A program made the position numbers and the translations under genes. A DNA stretch of 64,000 nucleotides from Diphasiastrum complanatum (Eukaryota; Streptophyta; Lycopodiopsida; Lycopodiales; Lycopodiaceae), in the NCBI GenBank assembly GCA_029204225.1, contig CM055097.1, positions 62,396,950-62,460,949 on the forward strand, in the 5' to 3' direction. The notes beneath the pieces were generated by a model. That model ran no database searches and was not told the origin of the DNA. It saw only the letters and a list, made by a program, of their open reading frames with translations. Position 1 is the first letter of the stretch; each line of letters starts with the position of its first letter. Shown here piece after piece: positions 31,181 through 43,095 of the stretch.

Positions 31181-31830
31181 TTCGATTTAGTGCAAACTAT
31201 CTAAACTAGGAATTTCATTCAAAGCCCAATATGTATATGCTCCTTGTGCTAGCGCTCTTCGAGCACACTCTTTAGATTACCTAGATTTGGACCCCTGCAT
31301 CCTCTCCATTATAATGGGAGATTTCAATATGTATGTGAAAACTAACGATGGTCCTAATAGAATCTCCTTTGCAAAATGTTGTGTCTAGGACTCCCTAATA
31401 TTGGAAGTTGGACCCAATCAACTTTTCCAAGCCCTCTAGTTATCATATCTACTACACATGGATGAATGGTATAAGCAATTGCTTTTTTTTGAATTTGTGA
31501 GGCTTGATAGGATTTACCTCTCTCACCATGGAAATTGGATCTTCATTATTTGCTTCAGAATCTAGACACCTTGTTCTACCACAAGCCTATCTGGCTTATT
31601 TTTTGTTTTCTTAATAACACCTTTTCAAGACAACTCAAAATAAAAATTTATATCATGAATAATTCAATTATTTGGCAAACGGACTGTTGTGATAAGATTT
31701 CCAACATTTTGTCATCTAATATGCCTTTTAGATATAAATTCATTGTTTCCAAGAAATCTTATGAAATCCATGGTAAAGCTAACAAGTCCATAACAGAGAA
31801 AGAGACTGTACTAGTCTTATAACACCCTTT
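31181..31830 (+). pseudogene. LINE endonuclease remnant
   Basis: Across frames the + strand reads like the apurinic endonuclease of plant L1-type LINEs: IIMGDFNMYVKTNDG (GDFN at about 31316-31327), then a YYTWMNG-like block and VRLDRIYLS (about 31497-31523). These are the conserved Asp/Asn and substrate-side motifs of the domain. Frames are broken by several stops, and the reverse transcriptase is missing. A lysine-rich frame continues to 31822. Confidence 0.7.
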
Positions 31831-32029
31831 AGCACATTTATGCTCAAAGGCTTCTTCTGGGAGACCCATCTTGGCTAGTTGATTTGGAAATCTCCATGTT
31901 ACTGTTGGAAATTAAGTCCACAGTTGTCTCCTTGGTGAATACAATTTCTATTTTTAAGATTCTTCCTGCAGGAATCATAAAGTTTCCTATTTTGCTATTA
32001 TGCAAAATGACTCTCAAGAATAATACCTA

Positions 32030-32165
32030 GTAAAATACACGGGTTTCTGCAAGCAGTTTGACAACCTGCAATTTCGTCTTCGACTGCTTCGACAACTTCG
32101 TCATCAACGGAAGTGTCCAACTTCTTCAAAAACTTCAAGAAAGTCATTATTTCTTGACAAGTTCC
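32030..32165 (+). repeat. Direct repeat, left copy (with CGAAGTGTCC block)
   Basis: TAAAATACACGGGTTTCTGC with ACAACCTGCAATTTC at 32034-32078 recurs at 32533-32577. The TTCG-rich tail with GGAAGTGTCC and TTCAAGAAAGTCA-TTATTTC recurs at about 32878-32930. The two copies flank a gypsy protease fragment and look like pieces of one dispersed repeat. Confidence 0.65.
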
Positions 32166-32584
32166 CACGTGAATTATAAAGTTTCCATACGTTTAACTGT
32201 TTCTAAAGTAGAAAGCATATACGTTGTAGAAATATCTACATTTCCATTTAATACTATGAGTGAGCCGTTATGCAAGAACAACAAACTGTGAGTTACATAG
32301 TTTTTCTTCATAGACTCATTCCTCTCATAGAACCACTCCTTTCCAAGTATTACATCTACCCTATCTAGATTCATAATGTGAAAGTCTAATTTATCCTTAT
32401 AGGCTTGAATCTTAATCGGTAGACGTGGGACTATCCGGTCCCAAACTTGGCTTTCCGCTCCTGTTGCCAGCTTCACTGTGTAACAATGGTCACTTTGCTT
32501 TGTTTCCACCCTTAGCTTTTGCAAATACCTGGTAAAATACACAGGTTTCTGCAAGCAGATCAACAACCTACAATTTCTACACAA
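32166..32584 (-). pseudogene. gypsy aspartic-protease C-terminal fragment
   Basis: On the minus strand the frame shows YTVKLATGAES, IVPRLPIKIQAYKDKLDFHI and DVILGKEWF, the last matching the DVILGMDWL signature at the end of Ty3/gypsy proteases. Neither the active-site DSG nor reverse transcriptase is present. It is a different gypsy lineage from the elements at 23 kb and 36-44 kb. Confidence 0.75.
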
Positions 32585-32589
32585 AATTG

Positions 32590-33242
32590 AATCGAATCAG
32601 CCAAACTATTTAAAAGTCGACTTCATCGACTTTCTGGCTAATCTACATCAAAGGGTATCCATTCCCGTCTAATTCCGCATTCGAATGTCAAAGCATCATG
32701 AAGAACATCGAAGGCCTGACCATCCTCGACTTCTTCAACAATCAAGTCACTCGACACCGAAATTTCTGAATTCTCCGACTTATTCGACAACTTCGTTCAT
32801 CAACCGAAGTGTCCGACTTCTTCCATCATCCGAAGTCTCTGAAGTCTCCAACTTCTTTGACAACTTTGTTCATCAATCGAAGTGTCCGACTTCTTCGACA
32901 ACTTCAAGAAAGTCACTATTTCCCAGCAAGTAATTTCTTTTTTCAACTATTTCAAAGAAGTAAACTTTTTGTCGACTTTTTCGTCTTTTTCACAAAAGTC
33001 CGACAAAACAGTCACTTCATTAGGAATTGTCTTTTAACACCTTCGGCATTTTTGCTCAACAAGTGAACTGTTCCCAAACACCTTCAGGGTTTTCGCGAAA
33101 AATGTGAAGAGAGAGAAAAAGGGTGAAGGTCATCTATTTCAACGAGAAACGTCTCCAGTCACTTCCCGAAAAATACGGAGTGAGAGAAAATATGCGACGT
33201 TGTCCACGTTAGCGATCCCGAGTCGATTGACCATGTATTTAA
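32590..33242 (+). repeat. CGA/CTTCGAC-rich irregular repeat
   Basis: Motifs of the type TCCGACTTCTTCGACAACTT, GTCGACTT and CGAAGTGTCCGACTT recur many times between about 32620 and 33000, with the longest block at 32740-32925. The region adjoins the second LTR-like copy at 33243 and contains no recognised coding. Confidence 0.6.
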
Positions 33243-33939
33243 TGTACAGTTGTCATTCAGTCATTGTAGTTCAACTACTCCCTGAGTACAACAAAGTACT
33301 TAGTTAGATGACAAACATTTATTGTAATAGATACATAGACTCGGTGTATAAATACACCATCACATACTCTATTTGATGCTTCATCCATGAGACGAATGAA
33401 TTTGAGCCTCCAAGTTACATCGCCATGCTGGTAGTAACTTATTGTTGTGCTTCAGTGTAATATAACAACAATACGCTTTTATATCTATGTATAACGTAGA
33501 TGAATGCTTATTGTGATTTGAATGCACTTCGCTTCTGTTTGATCACGCTCGTTTACTCACTCTGATCAGAACATGGATGTCTACAACTCAGTTTTTGATC
33601 AGATGATGGTTGTCTTAATCGCTTGAGGAACTTCTTTTCATCACACAATCAATCTAAGTTTTTCAGGACTGATTTTTTTGTTGAATTTGATTTTCAATAA
33701 TACCTCACCCCATTTCTAATATCTTCGGTGAACTACTATACTCATTCATCCATTTGTTTTTGAGTATGAATTGACAAGTTTAAGATTCTGTTGGGCAGAG
33801 CGCTTGAGCTGTGACTATAACTTAGCATTTACATTCTTTTAGAATGTTCTTGCACATGGCAGCCCATAATAACGGGAGAGTCGTTCCACAACTATTTCGT
33901 TCTCTCTTCTCCGTTCACATTCTATCGCCCTATCAGTTA
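33243..33939 (+). repeat. Dispersed LTR-like repeat, copy 2
   Basis: The partner of 21634-22326, similar over about 690 bases, starting TGTACAG and ending CCCTATCA. The copies are visibly diverged, so they are not the two LTRs of one recent insertion. No primer site is seen at the right edge. Confidence 0.7.
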
Positions 33940-34560
33940 CTCCATTTTCTCGCTATTTAGCAAGGAAAAGAAAAGTGTCTCATTGGAAAATACTACTAGG
34001 GTAGTCAGAGATGAATCCGACTAAGAGGAAGGTGATCTAATTTCTTGACATTTTGGTAGGAAAAGAAGCAGACACCAAAGCTATGCTACGTCCTACCTTG
34101 TATATACGCCAAGAAGCTAGACAATGATTATAAACAATGATTAAATGTGCTTTGAAGCATGACTAGAAAACTGTGGCACAGCTCAAAATAGAAAACACAA
34201 AAATATTGAAAAAATCAAGTTACTTGAAAAAAAAAACAAAAAGATAAGTTAATTTAGACTTGCAAATTAACATAGAAAAAAGTCAATAGTCAATTGCCAC
34301 TTCAACTCTTTTGGACCTGATTATATAATCGTGTCAAATCTTTATATTTCTTGTATTGCAATTTCATTTGTTCAATAAAAGAGTTGAGTTCTCTCATTTT
34401 TTCATTTTTTGAAAGCTTGTGACTGAGATAAAGTGAGAGAAAGAGAGAAAATTGTGAGGTGAGTGTTTATGTTTTATGCTTGATGCTTGCTTCTCTATTA
34501 TGCATGTATAATGCCTACATTGCTAGTCATGGATAGTATCTCCTTTTGTTAATGTAGCAT
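33940..34560. other. Unassigned AT-rich stretch
   Basis: No reading frame, repeat or regulatory element is recognised. Confidence 0.4.
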
Positions 34561-35888
34561 CCATTGGGAACTCTCGCACAGACACTTAAATTCTGAACTA
34601 ACTCTCGCAATCTCTACTGTGTCCTGGTCTTAATGAGATGGAACTTCATGGAGCTTTGCGAGAGTTCTTATGAGGATTTGAATTTTTTTGGTTTTTTACA
34701 AGGATTTTTTGAATTTTTTTGTTTTTTTCTCCAATTTTTGCAATTTGCTTAAAATTAACTCTTGCAGGCTTCTATGCAGGTCTGGGACAGTACCCTAGAG
34801 CTGCTGCTAGTCATGCGAAAGTTTTGGTTTGGATGTCAAGCCGTTAGAGGCTGTTCAGGGCCTCCTCTACCCTCTCACACCTCTCCGCTAGCTGGGAACA
34901 ATCCAAACACAAGAAAATACAAAAAACTAACTCTTCCTACCCCAAAACCCACCTAAAATTACTCAAAAAAACAAGAAATAACTAAAATACAGCTATACTA
35001 GTTAGTGAGAACCTATCCTCGGTAGCGGCACCACTATAGGGTCAAAGATCTAGCGTAGTAGTAGCCCTCCCGCCTATCAACAAGGGTTAGGACACTGGAT
35101 AGGTACCTAACTATGTAAAGATGCTACTTTTAGATAGTTCTCTATTTCTTACACTAACACTACCACCTTTAACACTACCCCCACTAACTCTACTCCACTA
35201 AACTAGCATTGAGCATGATTTGTAGTGAAAGAGAGGGAGAGAGAGAGAGTTAGATGGATAGAAGGAGCATAGAAAGTAGAGGAATAGAGAAATAGAGAGA
35301 GAGTGTGTGTGTGTGTGTGAGGAGGGAGGGTAGCTCACTTGCTCATTGTACTTGCTAAGGGAGAAACATAACTTTAATAAAATTAAAAAAGCATGAATTT
35401 GAAAGCAACTGAAAAACAACAAGAGCAATGGCAAGCATTAAATAGCAAATGAGGATGCTTCTCTTCCAAAAATGGTAGAGTTTTCTCTTTTTCATTAAGC
35501 ATGCAAATAGAGTACAAATGGTGGCTTTTTATAAATGCAGAAGGCCCTAGCCCCAAAATCATGTTGGCTAATATTCACAATGATCCTATCCATTCATCTT
35601 GGACCCAACTTGATCCAAGGGTCCATAAAAAGTACATTAGAATTCACAAGATTCATGTGAGTCCAAAAGTGGACCCAACTCTAAAAAAATAAACTCTAAG
35701 TTTTTAAATGACTTTGGGCCTCAAGTTTTATTTTAATTACAAAGGGCCCAAGTCTATTATTTCTATTTACAATTAGCTCGCGTGCTCATTGGGCCATGGA
35801 CTTATACGCGCAGGAAGCCATGCCCTCGCAACACATTTTTTATTAAATTTATCCCTTTGCTTACGTTGTCTTGGGAATACCCCCAACA
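34561..35888 (-). mobile_element. gypsy leader, primer site and LTR (minus)
   Basis: The leader at 34561-35015 shares AACTCTCGCA motifs (34569, 34600, 34658, 34757, 34813) and the GGCTGTTC-AGGGCCTCC block with 26.5-26.9 kb. The primer site TCCTCGGTAGCGGCACCA (35016-35033) is at the equivalent place to the tRNA-Asp-type site at 26871, but with several differences. The LTR covers 35034-35888 and begins (minus) TGTTGGGGGTATTCC. The element body is absent on the left. Confidence 0.7.
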
Positions 35889-36225
35889 AATTTCTATCAG
35901 TTACAAAAGCAATACAGAGATGCATGCATTCTGACACAAACTGAACGCAATAAAGAAGATAGTATTAATTCAGAAAAATAAAATCAGATGTTAATGAGCG
36001 CAAGACAATAGAGGATAGAAACCTCTCACTCTAAGCTATCTCTGAGTATGTAGTGGGTTTCTTTCCTTGCCTAACTTGAATCCAAGATCTAGTCAATCTA
36101 GTATCAAAGAGACGGAGTTAGTTGTCACGTGGAGGTTCGTTCCCATGAGAGCGATAGTATAGTTCAGATTTCAACATGAATGGAGGATCTAACACTAACA
36201 TCCATTAATACTAAGCATTAACACT
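35889..36225. other. Unassigned stretch between LTRs
   Basis: AT-rich sequence with scattered ATTAAC-type repeats near 36190-36240 that run into the next LTR. Nothing else is recognised. Confidence 0.4.
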
Positions 36226-36774
36226 ACATCCATTAACCCTAAATCCACAACAATGATAGAAACTTACTCTTCTCTCTCACAAAAAGCATAAGAAATAGCA
36301 ATCCCAACAATGATCAGATCCAACAATTAGCAAAATCCAAAGAAAGCATGAGAAATGGAGGAGAAGAAAGAGCAAGGACATTCATCAATCCATTTCTAAA
36401 GAGAACCAATCTGCTTTATTGAAATGAGAAAATGAACATGAGGAACAACTCGAGTTGATCCCTTTTTATAGTAGAGAGGAGGACCCTGGCCTCTGAATCC
36501 TATTGGTCCAGTCTTGTCTATCTTTTTATTCAAATTTAAAAAAGTGTGGGAACCATCAAAATTGGAGGGAAACCCAACTTTATTCACTAACTTGCCATTT
36601 AGGCCCTGCGACATTAAAAGTCCCGCAAAAAGGCCTAAAGTCCTTTTATTAACATTCTAATTAGTCAAATAACTATTTGATCATTGGGTTGGACTTACAC
36701 ACATAGGGTGCCAAATCCCTCTCACTTATTAACTAGGGTTAGGGTTGCCTTGAGATCCGCAAACCCTCCAATAG
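36226..36774 (-). repeat. gypsy 3' LTR (left)
   Basis: It is very similar to 44152-44633 across landmarks CATTTCTAAAGAGAACC, GAACAACTCGAGTTGATCCC, TTAGGCCCTGCGACATTAAA and AACTAGGGTTAGGGTTGCC. It carries about 75 extra bases near 36282-36360 absent from the right copy. In element sense it begins TATTGGAGGGTTTGCGG, against TGTTGGAGG in the other LTR. Confidence 0.85.
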
Positions 36775-36822
36775 GATCCCCACCAAAACTGGTGGCGGTC
36801 CCACAACACCTGCAATATGCAA

Positions 36823-38280
36823 TTATTGGGGACTTTTATTGGCTTCGCACCGAATCTTAATTAAATGATACTGCACCTTCTCCATAAAGTCAAGACGTGC
36901 AGTATTGAGATCCAAATTATGCGGCATGAAACAACGGTGGGCTCCAGCAATCCACTTGGAAGTTGTCCATGAGGTGAAGTGGGATTCCCAAGAGCCTCCC
37001 ATCATAGCCACACAAAAATACAGTCGAGCAATCGGCAGCTGATTTTTGATTTGCTCTGAGGCCATCGGCTTATTTGGATCAAATACCAGGGTAGGAAGAC
37101 AATTGTCCCATTTGGTTGCCACTGACGCCAACAGAGTTAGATCTTTTGCAAACATTGTCGATTGTTGCACCGTTGGATATGGAGAGTGGACATACTCTCT
37201 CTGATATGGTTGTAAGGCTCGGTGGAAATCCACTGAAATATTCCAGCTGTAAGACTAGTGGATGATTGGCCAATTGGGCGTATGGATGATGATTTTATCC
37301 ATAACCAATCCCTTTCCATTTTTGTCTTCACGGCATTGGCACGTAATAAGGATCTACCCGCAACTGGCGAGGGCTGGCGACGTAACTCCTAATTGATTTT
37401 GGAGTTTTCTCAAAAATCGTGATTCTCCATGTCGGCTGCTCTCCCAGTGCAGGTATTTTGTCCAATTCTTTGTCGGCCTCGATCTCGGAGGTTTTAAATT
37501 TGAGAACCCATCCACCACACAAGGACTCATGTGGATGTTGCTTTGAGAAGGTCTGAATCTGGTCCTCGACGCTGATGGGCCTTCTGAATAAATGGCTTGT
37601 CCTTGATGAGGATGGACCTGCTTGTACTACTGGTATAGTTGGTGGTTGATCTGCTAGATCTGGAGCTCTCCCCCTGGTCCATGTTTAAATCAACCTTTGT
37701 ATCCATCTGTACAACTTCTTACTTGTGATTGGGTGAGGCGTGCGTACCGGATGAGATTCCTATAGCTGCAAGTGCGGCCTCAGTGACGCGCACCTTGTGT
37801 GTGGCTCCTTGGAAGGTGATGTAAAACTTGGATTTCTCTTCCTTCTATGTACTGAAGGCAAGAGTGATGAAATCCATATTGATTTGTCCCGAAAAGGCTC
37901 TCTCATGAATACCCATTGCAGTAAGTAGAGGCTCCGCAAGGGTCATCCACTGAGTGACCATGTTTGTGCTAGGAAGAATCATGATGTCCGTTGCAGATGA
38001 GACATCACGATGGATAGTATAGCGCGGAGACTGGGAAGTATCGGTAGAAGATATGATGATCCGAAAGGAATTATAACCATGTGAGAGTGTATCAGAAGGC
38101 AATGCAGGAAATTTGGAAGGCTTTGGTCGCAAGAAAAATTCACAAGAGCTTCGCTAGCACAAGTGAGGAATGAATCGAATTTAGCCAACTTATAGGTGAA
38201 TTTGGTGGGTCCATTACACTGAATAGTAGTTGGGCTGATTAGTTCTGAACAAAAATTTGCAGGCATGTACATTACTGTAA
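36823..38280 (-). pseudogene. Unidentified coding region between pol and 3' LTR
   Basis: Minus-strand frames chain through this region with several frameshifts. Visible pieces include PTTIQCNGPTKFTYKLAKF, SFRIIISSTDTSQSPRYTIH, TQWMTLAEPLLTAMGIHERA, KSKFYITFQGATHKVRVTEA, GEQPTWRITIFEKTPKSIRS, SVDFHRALQPYQREYVHSPY and GSWESHFTSWTTSKWIAGAH. It would be roughly 480 codons if joined. No integrase, RNase H or known envelope motif is visible. I do not recognise it. The position corresponds to the additional ORF some plant gypsy elements carry after pol. Confidence 0.55.
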
Positions 38281-38989
38281 AAATAGGCTATAAAAATCTC
38301 GACGAAGGTTTCTAGGGATCTGAACCTATCAGGCGAACGTTTTTCAGGGCTGACGAAGGATGAACCTTCGCCCAGGTACTGTCATAAATGCTTTTTTCCA
38401 CAATCTGAACCTATGGACAACCTAATTTTGACATTTTAAGATCATCTAGCATGTCGACGAAGGTTCATGATGACGTTATGATGCTCGGCGAAGGTTCCCA
38501 AAATGGCATATCACTGAACATTCGTCTGACTCAAAAATTGTATTTTCTCTTGTCAAGAACCTTCGCCCACCTCAATTTAGATAAATCAAGGGTGGATGTA
38601 CAGTCTGAGAGCTCAGCGGAGGTTTCTGATATTGTATTGGCCAAATCGACCCAAAACAGTAGTTTTCTAAGTCATTTTCCATCAAAATACTGTGCTTCCT
38701 TTTCCTTATGCTGATGACTTCCTGACTTTTGCTCATCAGTCTTTTCTTATTTTTTTATTTTTTATTTTTTAACTATCTTTTTTCAAAAAAAGTCAGCAAA
38801 TCAAATACTGAAAACAAAAAATTGAAAACAAATAAAATGAAAAAATATATTGAGATCAGGCTTGCTGAATTGGCGGAGCAGACTGCCGAAACTTGCGTAA
38901 TCGACTGCCATTTACTAGTGCTCAAGAATTACTGTGCTATAGTTCAGGATTTTCTTCACTTTATTACTGCTTCAACATAGAACAACGCA
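38281..38989 (-). repeat. Non-coding spacer with CGAAGGTT motifs on both strands
   Basis: Motifs: CGAAGGTT at about 38303, 38458 and 38489; its reverse complement AACCTTCG at 38363 and 38559; near-forms at 38333, 38354 and 38616. Further near-forms occur at 43958-44025 at the other end of the element. This spacer occupies the place where integrase would be. Confidence 0.6.
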
Positions 38990-39657
38990 GCATCTGGCAG
39001 TTCATCGTCCACTTCAGTATTAACTGGTGTGGATTTAATTCATGAAACGTGATCAGCTAGATAATGTTGCTTCCTCTTTCTGAACACAATTCGAAAGCCA
39101 AATTCAGTCAATAATAATAACCATCTTGCAATACGTCCAGTATTACACGTCTTATTTACCAAGTAAAGTAACGGTTGATGATCCGTATGAAATACAAAGT
39201 GCATTTCCATGAGATAGTGACGAAATTTTCAGACAGAAAAAATCATGGCTAGCGCTTCACGTTCTGTTGTTGAATAATTCTTCTATGGATCTGTAAACTG
39301 TCTGCTTACAAATCGTATAGGATAATCCTTCTTATAGTCACCTGGCTGCGTCAAAACTGATTCAATGGCATATTTTGAGGCATCCGTATGAACATGAAAC
39401 TCTAATGTCCAATTTGGAGAACGCAGTATTGGTGCTAAAGATAATGTTTTTTTTAACTTTTCAAAGGCTTCTAACGCCTCTACTGTCCAGTTAAGAACAA
39501 TAGCTAATTTGTATATAGGTCGTGCTAAATCCGCAAAGGATAACAAAAATTCGATAGTAGTTCGCATGACCCATAAACACATAAACTCCTCGAATTGTTG
39601 CTGGCGGTGCCAATTCCACAATAACTTTGATCTTAGAATAATCGATGGCAATACCAT
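38990..39657 (-). pseudogene. gypsy RNase H
   Basis: Reading on the minus strand: YKLAIVLNWTVEALEAFEKL, the RNase H entry LEFHVHTDASKYAIESVLTQ and RFVSRQFTDP, then a TAG/frame break. After the break come STTEREALAMIFSVRKFRHY, FHTDHQPLLYLVNK and the closing HYLADHVS. Sequence after that carries no integrase finger. Confidence 0.85.
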
Positions 39658-41212
39658 GTCTTGATATCACATGTCCAAGTACCACTCCGTGAAAAGCCCA
39701 TATCTGACATTTTTCTGGATTTAGAGAAATCTGATATTTGCGGCATCTTTCAAAGACTTTCTCCAATCGATCCAGGTGGTCTGTATCTGTACTATGAAAT
39801 CCCAAGTCGTGCAAGTAAATTTCAAGGAATTTCTGCAGATAATATTTAAAGGCAAATTGCATTACTCTTTGGAATGAACTTGGTGCATTACAGAGTCCAA
39901 ACTGCATTACTTTGTAAGCATAGGTGCCCCATTCTGTTGCAAAAGCAGTTTTGTGGCGATCGACAGATGCAATCTTAACCTGGTTGTAACCTCTAAATCC
40001 ATCCAGGAAACTATAAGCTTCCGCTCCAGCAAGGCGATCCAAAATGCTTTCAGTAAAAGGTAACCAAAAGTTATCCTTCCGTGTCACTTTATTCAATGCT
40101 TTGAGATTCACACAAATTCGCAATTTCTCATTTTTCTTAGAAACAATGACAATCGGTGAAATCCATTCGGTATGCTCGATCTCATAAATGAAATCGGCGT
40201 CAAGCAATCTCTGAAGTTCTTTCTTTATCAGATCTGCCACATTAGGATTACAGCGATAGAACTTTGTAACCTTTGGTACTGCATCAGGTACTAAAGGTAT
40301 GGTATGTTCAATGACTGATGTCGGAATACCCTTCAAATCTTGATAAGTCCATGCAAAACAATCTTGATACTTAATAAGTAAAAAACGGAGTGCTTGATAT
40401 TGTTCAGGAGTAAGTTGTGATCCCACTTGTACAATCTTTTCTGGTTCTCCTGGTTCTGCAAGATTCATTGGCTGCGTCCTAGCTGGCCCATTGTAAACCT
40501 CTTTAGATTTTGGCATGTGTTCTTCAGGTTCACGATGTACTTTAGGTAACATGATAACCACATCATCTAGTGTATAACATTTAAAATGCTCTGGCATATC
40601 ATGCTGGACTACATTTGCATGTTCTTTTTCGAAAGGACTTGTCTTGGATCTTCGTTTAGTCTTCTTAGCAGGAATTGATCGTGGAGTTGATGACTTTCGG
40701 GATGATAAGACTTTCTTCTCAGGTAAAGACTTCCTAGACAATGATGTCTTGCTGGAGATCTGACTTGAAGAATCATTCTTGGATTTTCCTTTGCCTTTAT
40801 CCAATAGAGGTGGCACTTCCTTTAAATAGATCTTTTGAAGGGGATTTTCCCATTTTAGGACCGTATTATAATGTTGCTTTGCTTGTTTCTTCGTCATCGA
40901 ACCTGTCATCCTGTCTCCCTTCAATATAGCTGCTTTGGGCGATTTGATTGTTGGTTCATCAGGAACATTACGCACTCCAAATCTGGTCGGATCCACATGA
41001 TGTAGAATCTGTTCATCCGTAAGTGCTGCATTGCCATCATAAGTTAAGTCATGGCTCATTGGTATGAGATCATCCTCAATTGGATCTGGTATAGATTCCG
41101 TTGATATCCAGGCTACATTCAGCACATTTAGTGGAAACGTGATTGGCGTATCCAAAGTTCGATCTAACAAGGAAATCTTGCTCATCTCTGATTGAATATC
41201 TTGTTGACACAT
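39491..41212 (-). pseudogene. gypsy reverse transcriptase, catalytic Asp changed to His
   Basis: A 573-codon open frame. It has a Ser/Lys-rich N-terminal linker, then ALRFLLIKYQDCFAWTYQDL, KKELQRLLDADFIYEI, LRICVNLKALNKVTRKDNFW, motif A YSFLDGFRGYNQ, FGLCNAPSSFQRVM, and where the family has Y-x-D-D the protein reads IYLHDLGFHS (CAC codon at about 39813). The first catalytic Asp of the pair is therefore His, so polymerase activity is lost. ISLNPEKCQI and LGHVISRHGI follow, then divergence near the RNase H junction. Confidence 0.9.
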
Positions 41213-42135
41213 ATATCCTGCTGTACGATCAATTGTTGCAAGAGCTTCGTTTCAATTGACAGTATCCGTTTGAGAATCATAGTGAACTCCCATTTTTTTC
41301 TCTGGTCGATCACAAGTGTGATCCATTGTTGATGAATCGTCATCCACGTTTGAACCACTGGCTTGATAGTCCAAGTCGTAGGATCAATTTTAACTGCACG
41401 TTCACGATTTTCAAAAGTGATTTTGCCGGTACCCCAGTTATGAATTACTTGCACAACTCGTAACCATAGATGTCCTAAGAGAACTCGGTAGACATTTGGT
41501 GTTTCTGGTAAGTCCATCACGAAGAAAGTAATGAAGAACTGTACTCATGCAATCCTGACAGGTATATCTTCCACCATTCCTCGTGGACGAACCGTCGTTT
41601 GATCAGCTAGCTTAATAGCAAAAGCAGCAGACTTAATCTTTGTAAGGCCCCATTTTGTACATAGCTTTGTAGAAATCAGGTTAACTCTTGAACCGCCGTC
41701 TATCACGGCTGCTTCTTTAGAAAATTGTCTATGTTGTATCGGCAGAGTGATATTCTTTTCTTTTCTTTCCCAAGCTGCTCCAATATATAGTACATTGGTA
41801 GATTTTTCAAATCCAGCACAAAAAAGCGGCTCCTGATGGTCTTCTGATTCTTCTTGAGCTAACTTTTGCGCTAAGACTTCTTTTGCTTTTGGCACCAACT
41901 TTAGGAGCTCTCCCAATGAAATACTGATCTTGCTAGACAAAATATTCATGAGTATTTCTGTATGCGGTGCTTCAAGTTCAGTCATCTTGAAGGGTTCTTC
42001 GTGATGATGTAATTGATTGTTCATATCCGTACGTAAATTTCTTGGAGGCTGCAATGGTGAAGACCGAACTTTAGCTGTTACTTTAGCAACTTCAAGTTCC
42101 TCTTCTTCTTGCAGATGCTTAATCCACTGTCTCAT
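41182..42135 (-). pseudogene. gypsy aspartic protease
   Basis: Two frames together cover the protease: YIGAAWERK, the active site AVIDGGSRVNLIS (the DGG form is usual in Tat/Athila relatives in place of DSG), KLADQTTVRPRGMVEDIPVR, a frame break near 41540, then DLPETPNVYRVLLGHLWLR at the end of the domain. A coiled Lys/Glu/Gln segment precedes it (KHLQEEEELEVAK). Confidence 0.85.
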
Positions 42136-43095
42136 ATCCTGATGTCTTCATTTTTTTGTATTAAGATTTGGATAGACTTCTGATGCTGTTGGTGTATCGC
42201 CTAATGGTATAGAATTAGCAGGTAATGAATCCACTACTGGTTCTTTTTGCTTTTGTGCTCTGGTGACCACCATCAAAGGTGCACTTGGTTTATTATGAGC
42301 TACCGATCCTTGCTTGATTGTTATCAAATTTACAGATGCTGTAGCTGGTGGTGGCTTTGGGCTTGCTGGACAGTCTTTATAGCAATGCCCATATCCACAA
42401 TCATGACAGAATGGTACAAATTTTCTTTATTTGGGCATTCTGCAACTCTGTGATTTTCTCCACATGCAAAGCATGCAAGTGGTGCTCTGGCCCAATTTCT
42501 CGAGGCCTGTTGTTGAGCGGCGACATAAATGGCATACGGTTCTGAAGATCCACCTTCCTGATCATTACCATAGCTCCATTGCTTAGCACTTCCATAAGGT
42601 TTTGGTTCCATCAAATTGGGAGGAGGAGCGGAGTGCTTTGGTGGGGCAGACAAAGCTAGACGTTCCGGGTATCCAAGAGTAGATTGTCATAGTCTTGCTG
42701 CTGGATTGCCTTCATACTGTGGATCTCGATATCCCATCTGGGCATACCGTTGCTGAATCATCCGAGGGTTGAAGTTGTAAAAGACAGTCTCATGGTGAGG
42801 TGAATTACATAGATGGCAAACACTGATTTCCATTCGTTTTTTCAATTGAGGACACTCGTTCACTGTGTGATTTCCTGTACAAATAGAACACTAGACATTT
42901 TTCCTGGTAGGAAAAGTCTTTGCAAACTTCTCAGGTTCCTTGTTCGCTTTTCCATGGAAATTTTCCAATGCTTTGATCTTCTCATCAAATTGCAACTGCA
43001 ACTTTTCCATCTGTTTCTGCTGGGTCTTACCAAGTTTCTCGAACTCATTGAGCATCATTTCTGCAGTAGCATTGGCATTCGTTGATGCAATAGTG
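42136..43095 (-). pseudogene. gypsy gag zinc-knuckle region
   Basis: Three knuckles can be read on the minus strand: CSICTGNHTVNEC (about 42891-42853), CFACGENHRVAEC (about 42476-42438) and CHDCGYGHCYKDC (about 42414-42376). All have three residues between the second Cys and His instead of the usual four. A helical segment rich in Gln, Lys and Glu (43.05-42.9 kb) precedes them. Frameshifts separate the knuckles. Confidence 0.8.

Noticed and set aside
36730-36760. Telomere-type repeat (TTAGGGTTAGGG) within the gypsy LTR
   Set aside because: Only two adjacent near-units (AACTAGGGTTAGGGTTG) occur, once in each LTR, far too short to be an interstitial telomere array.
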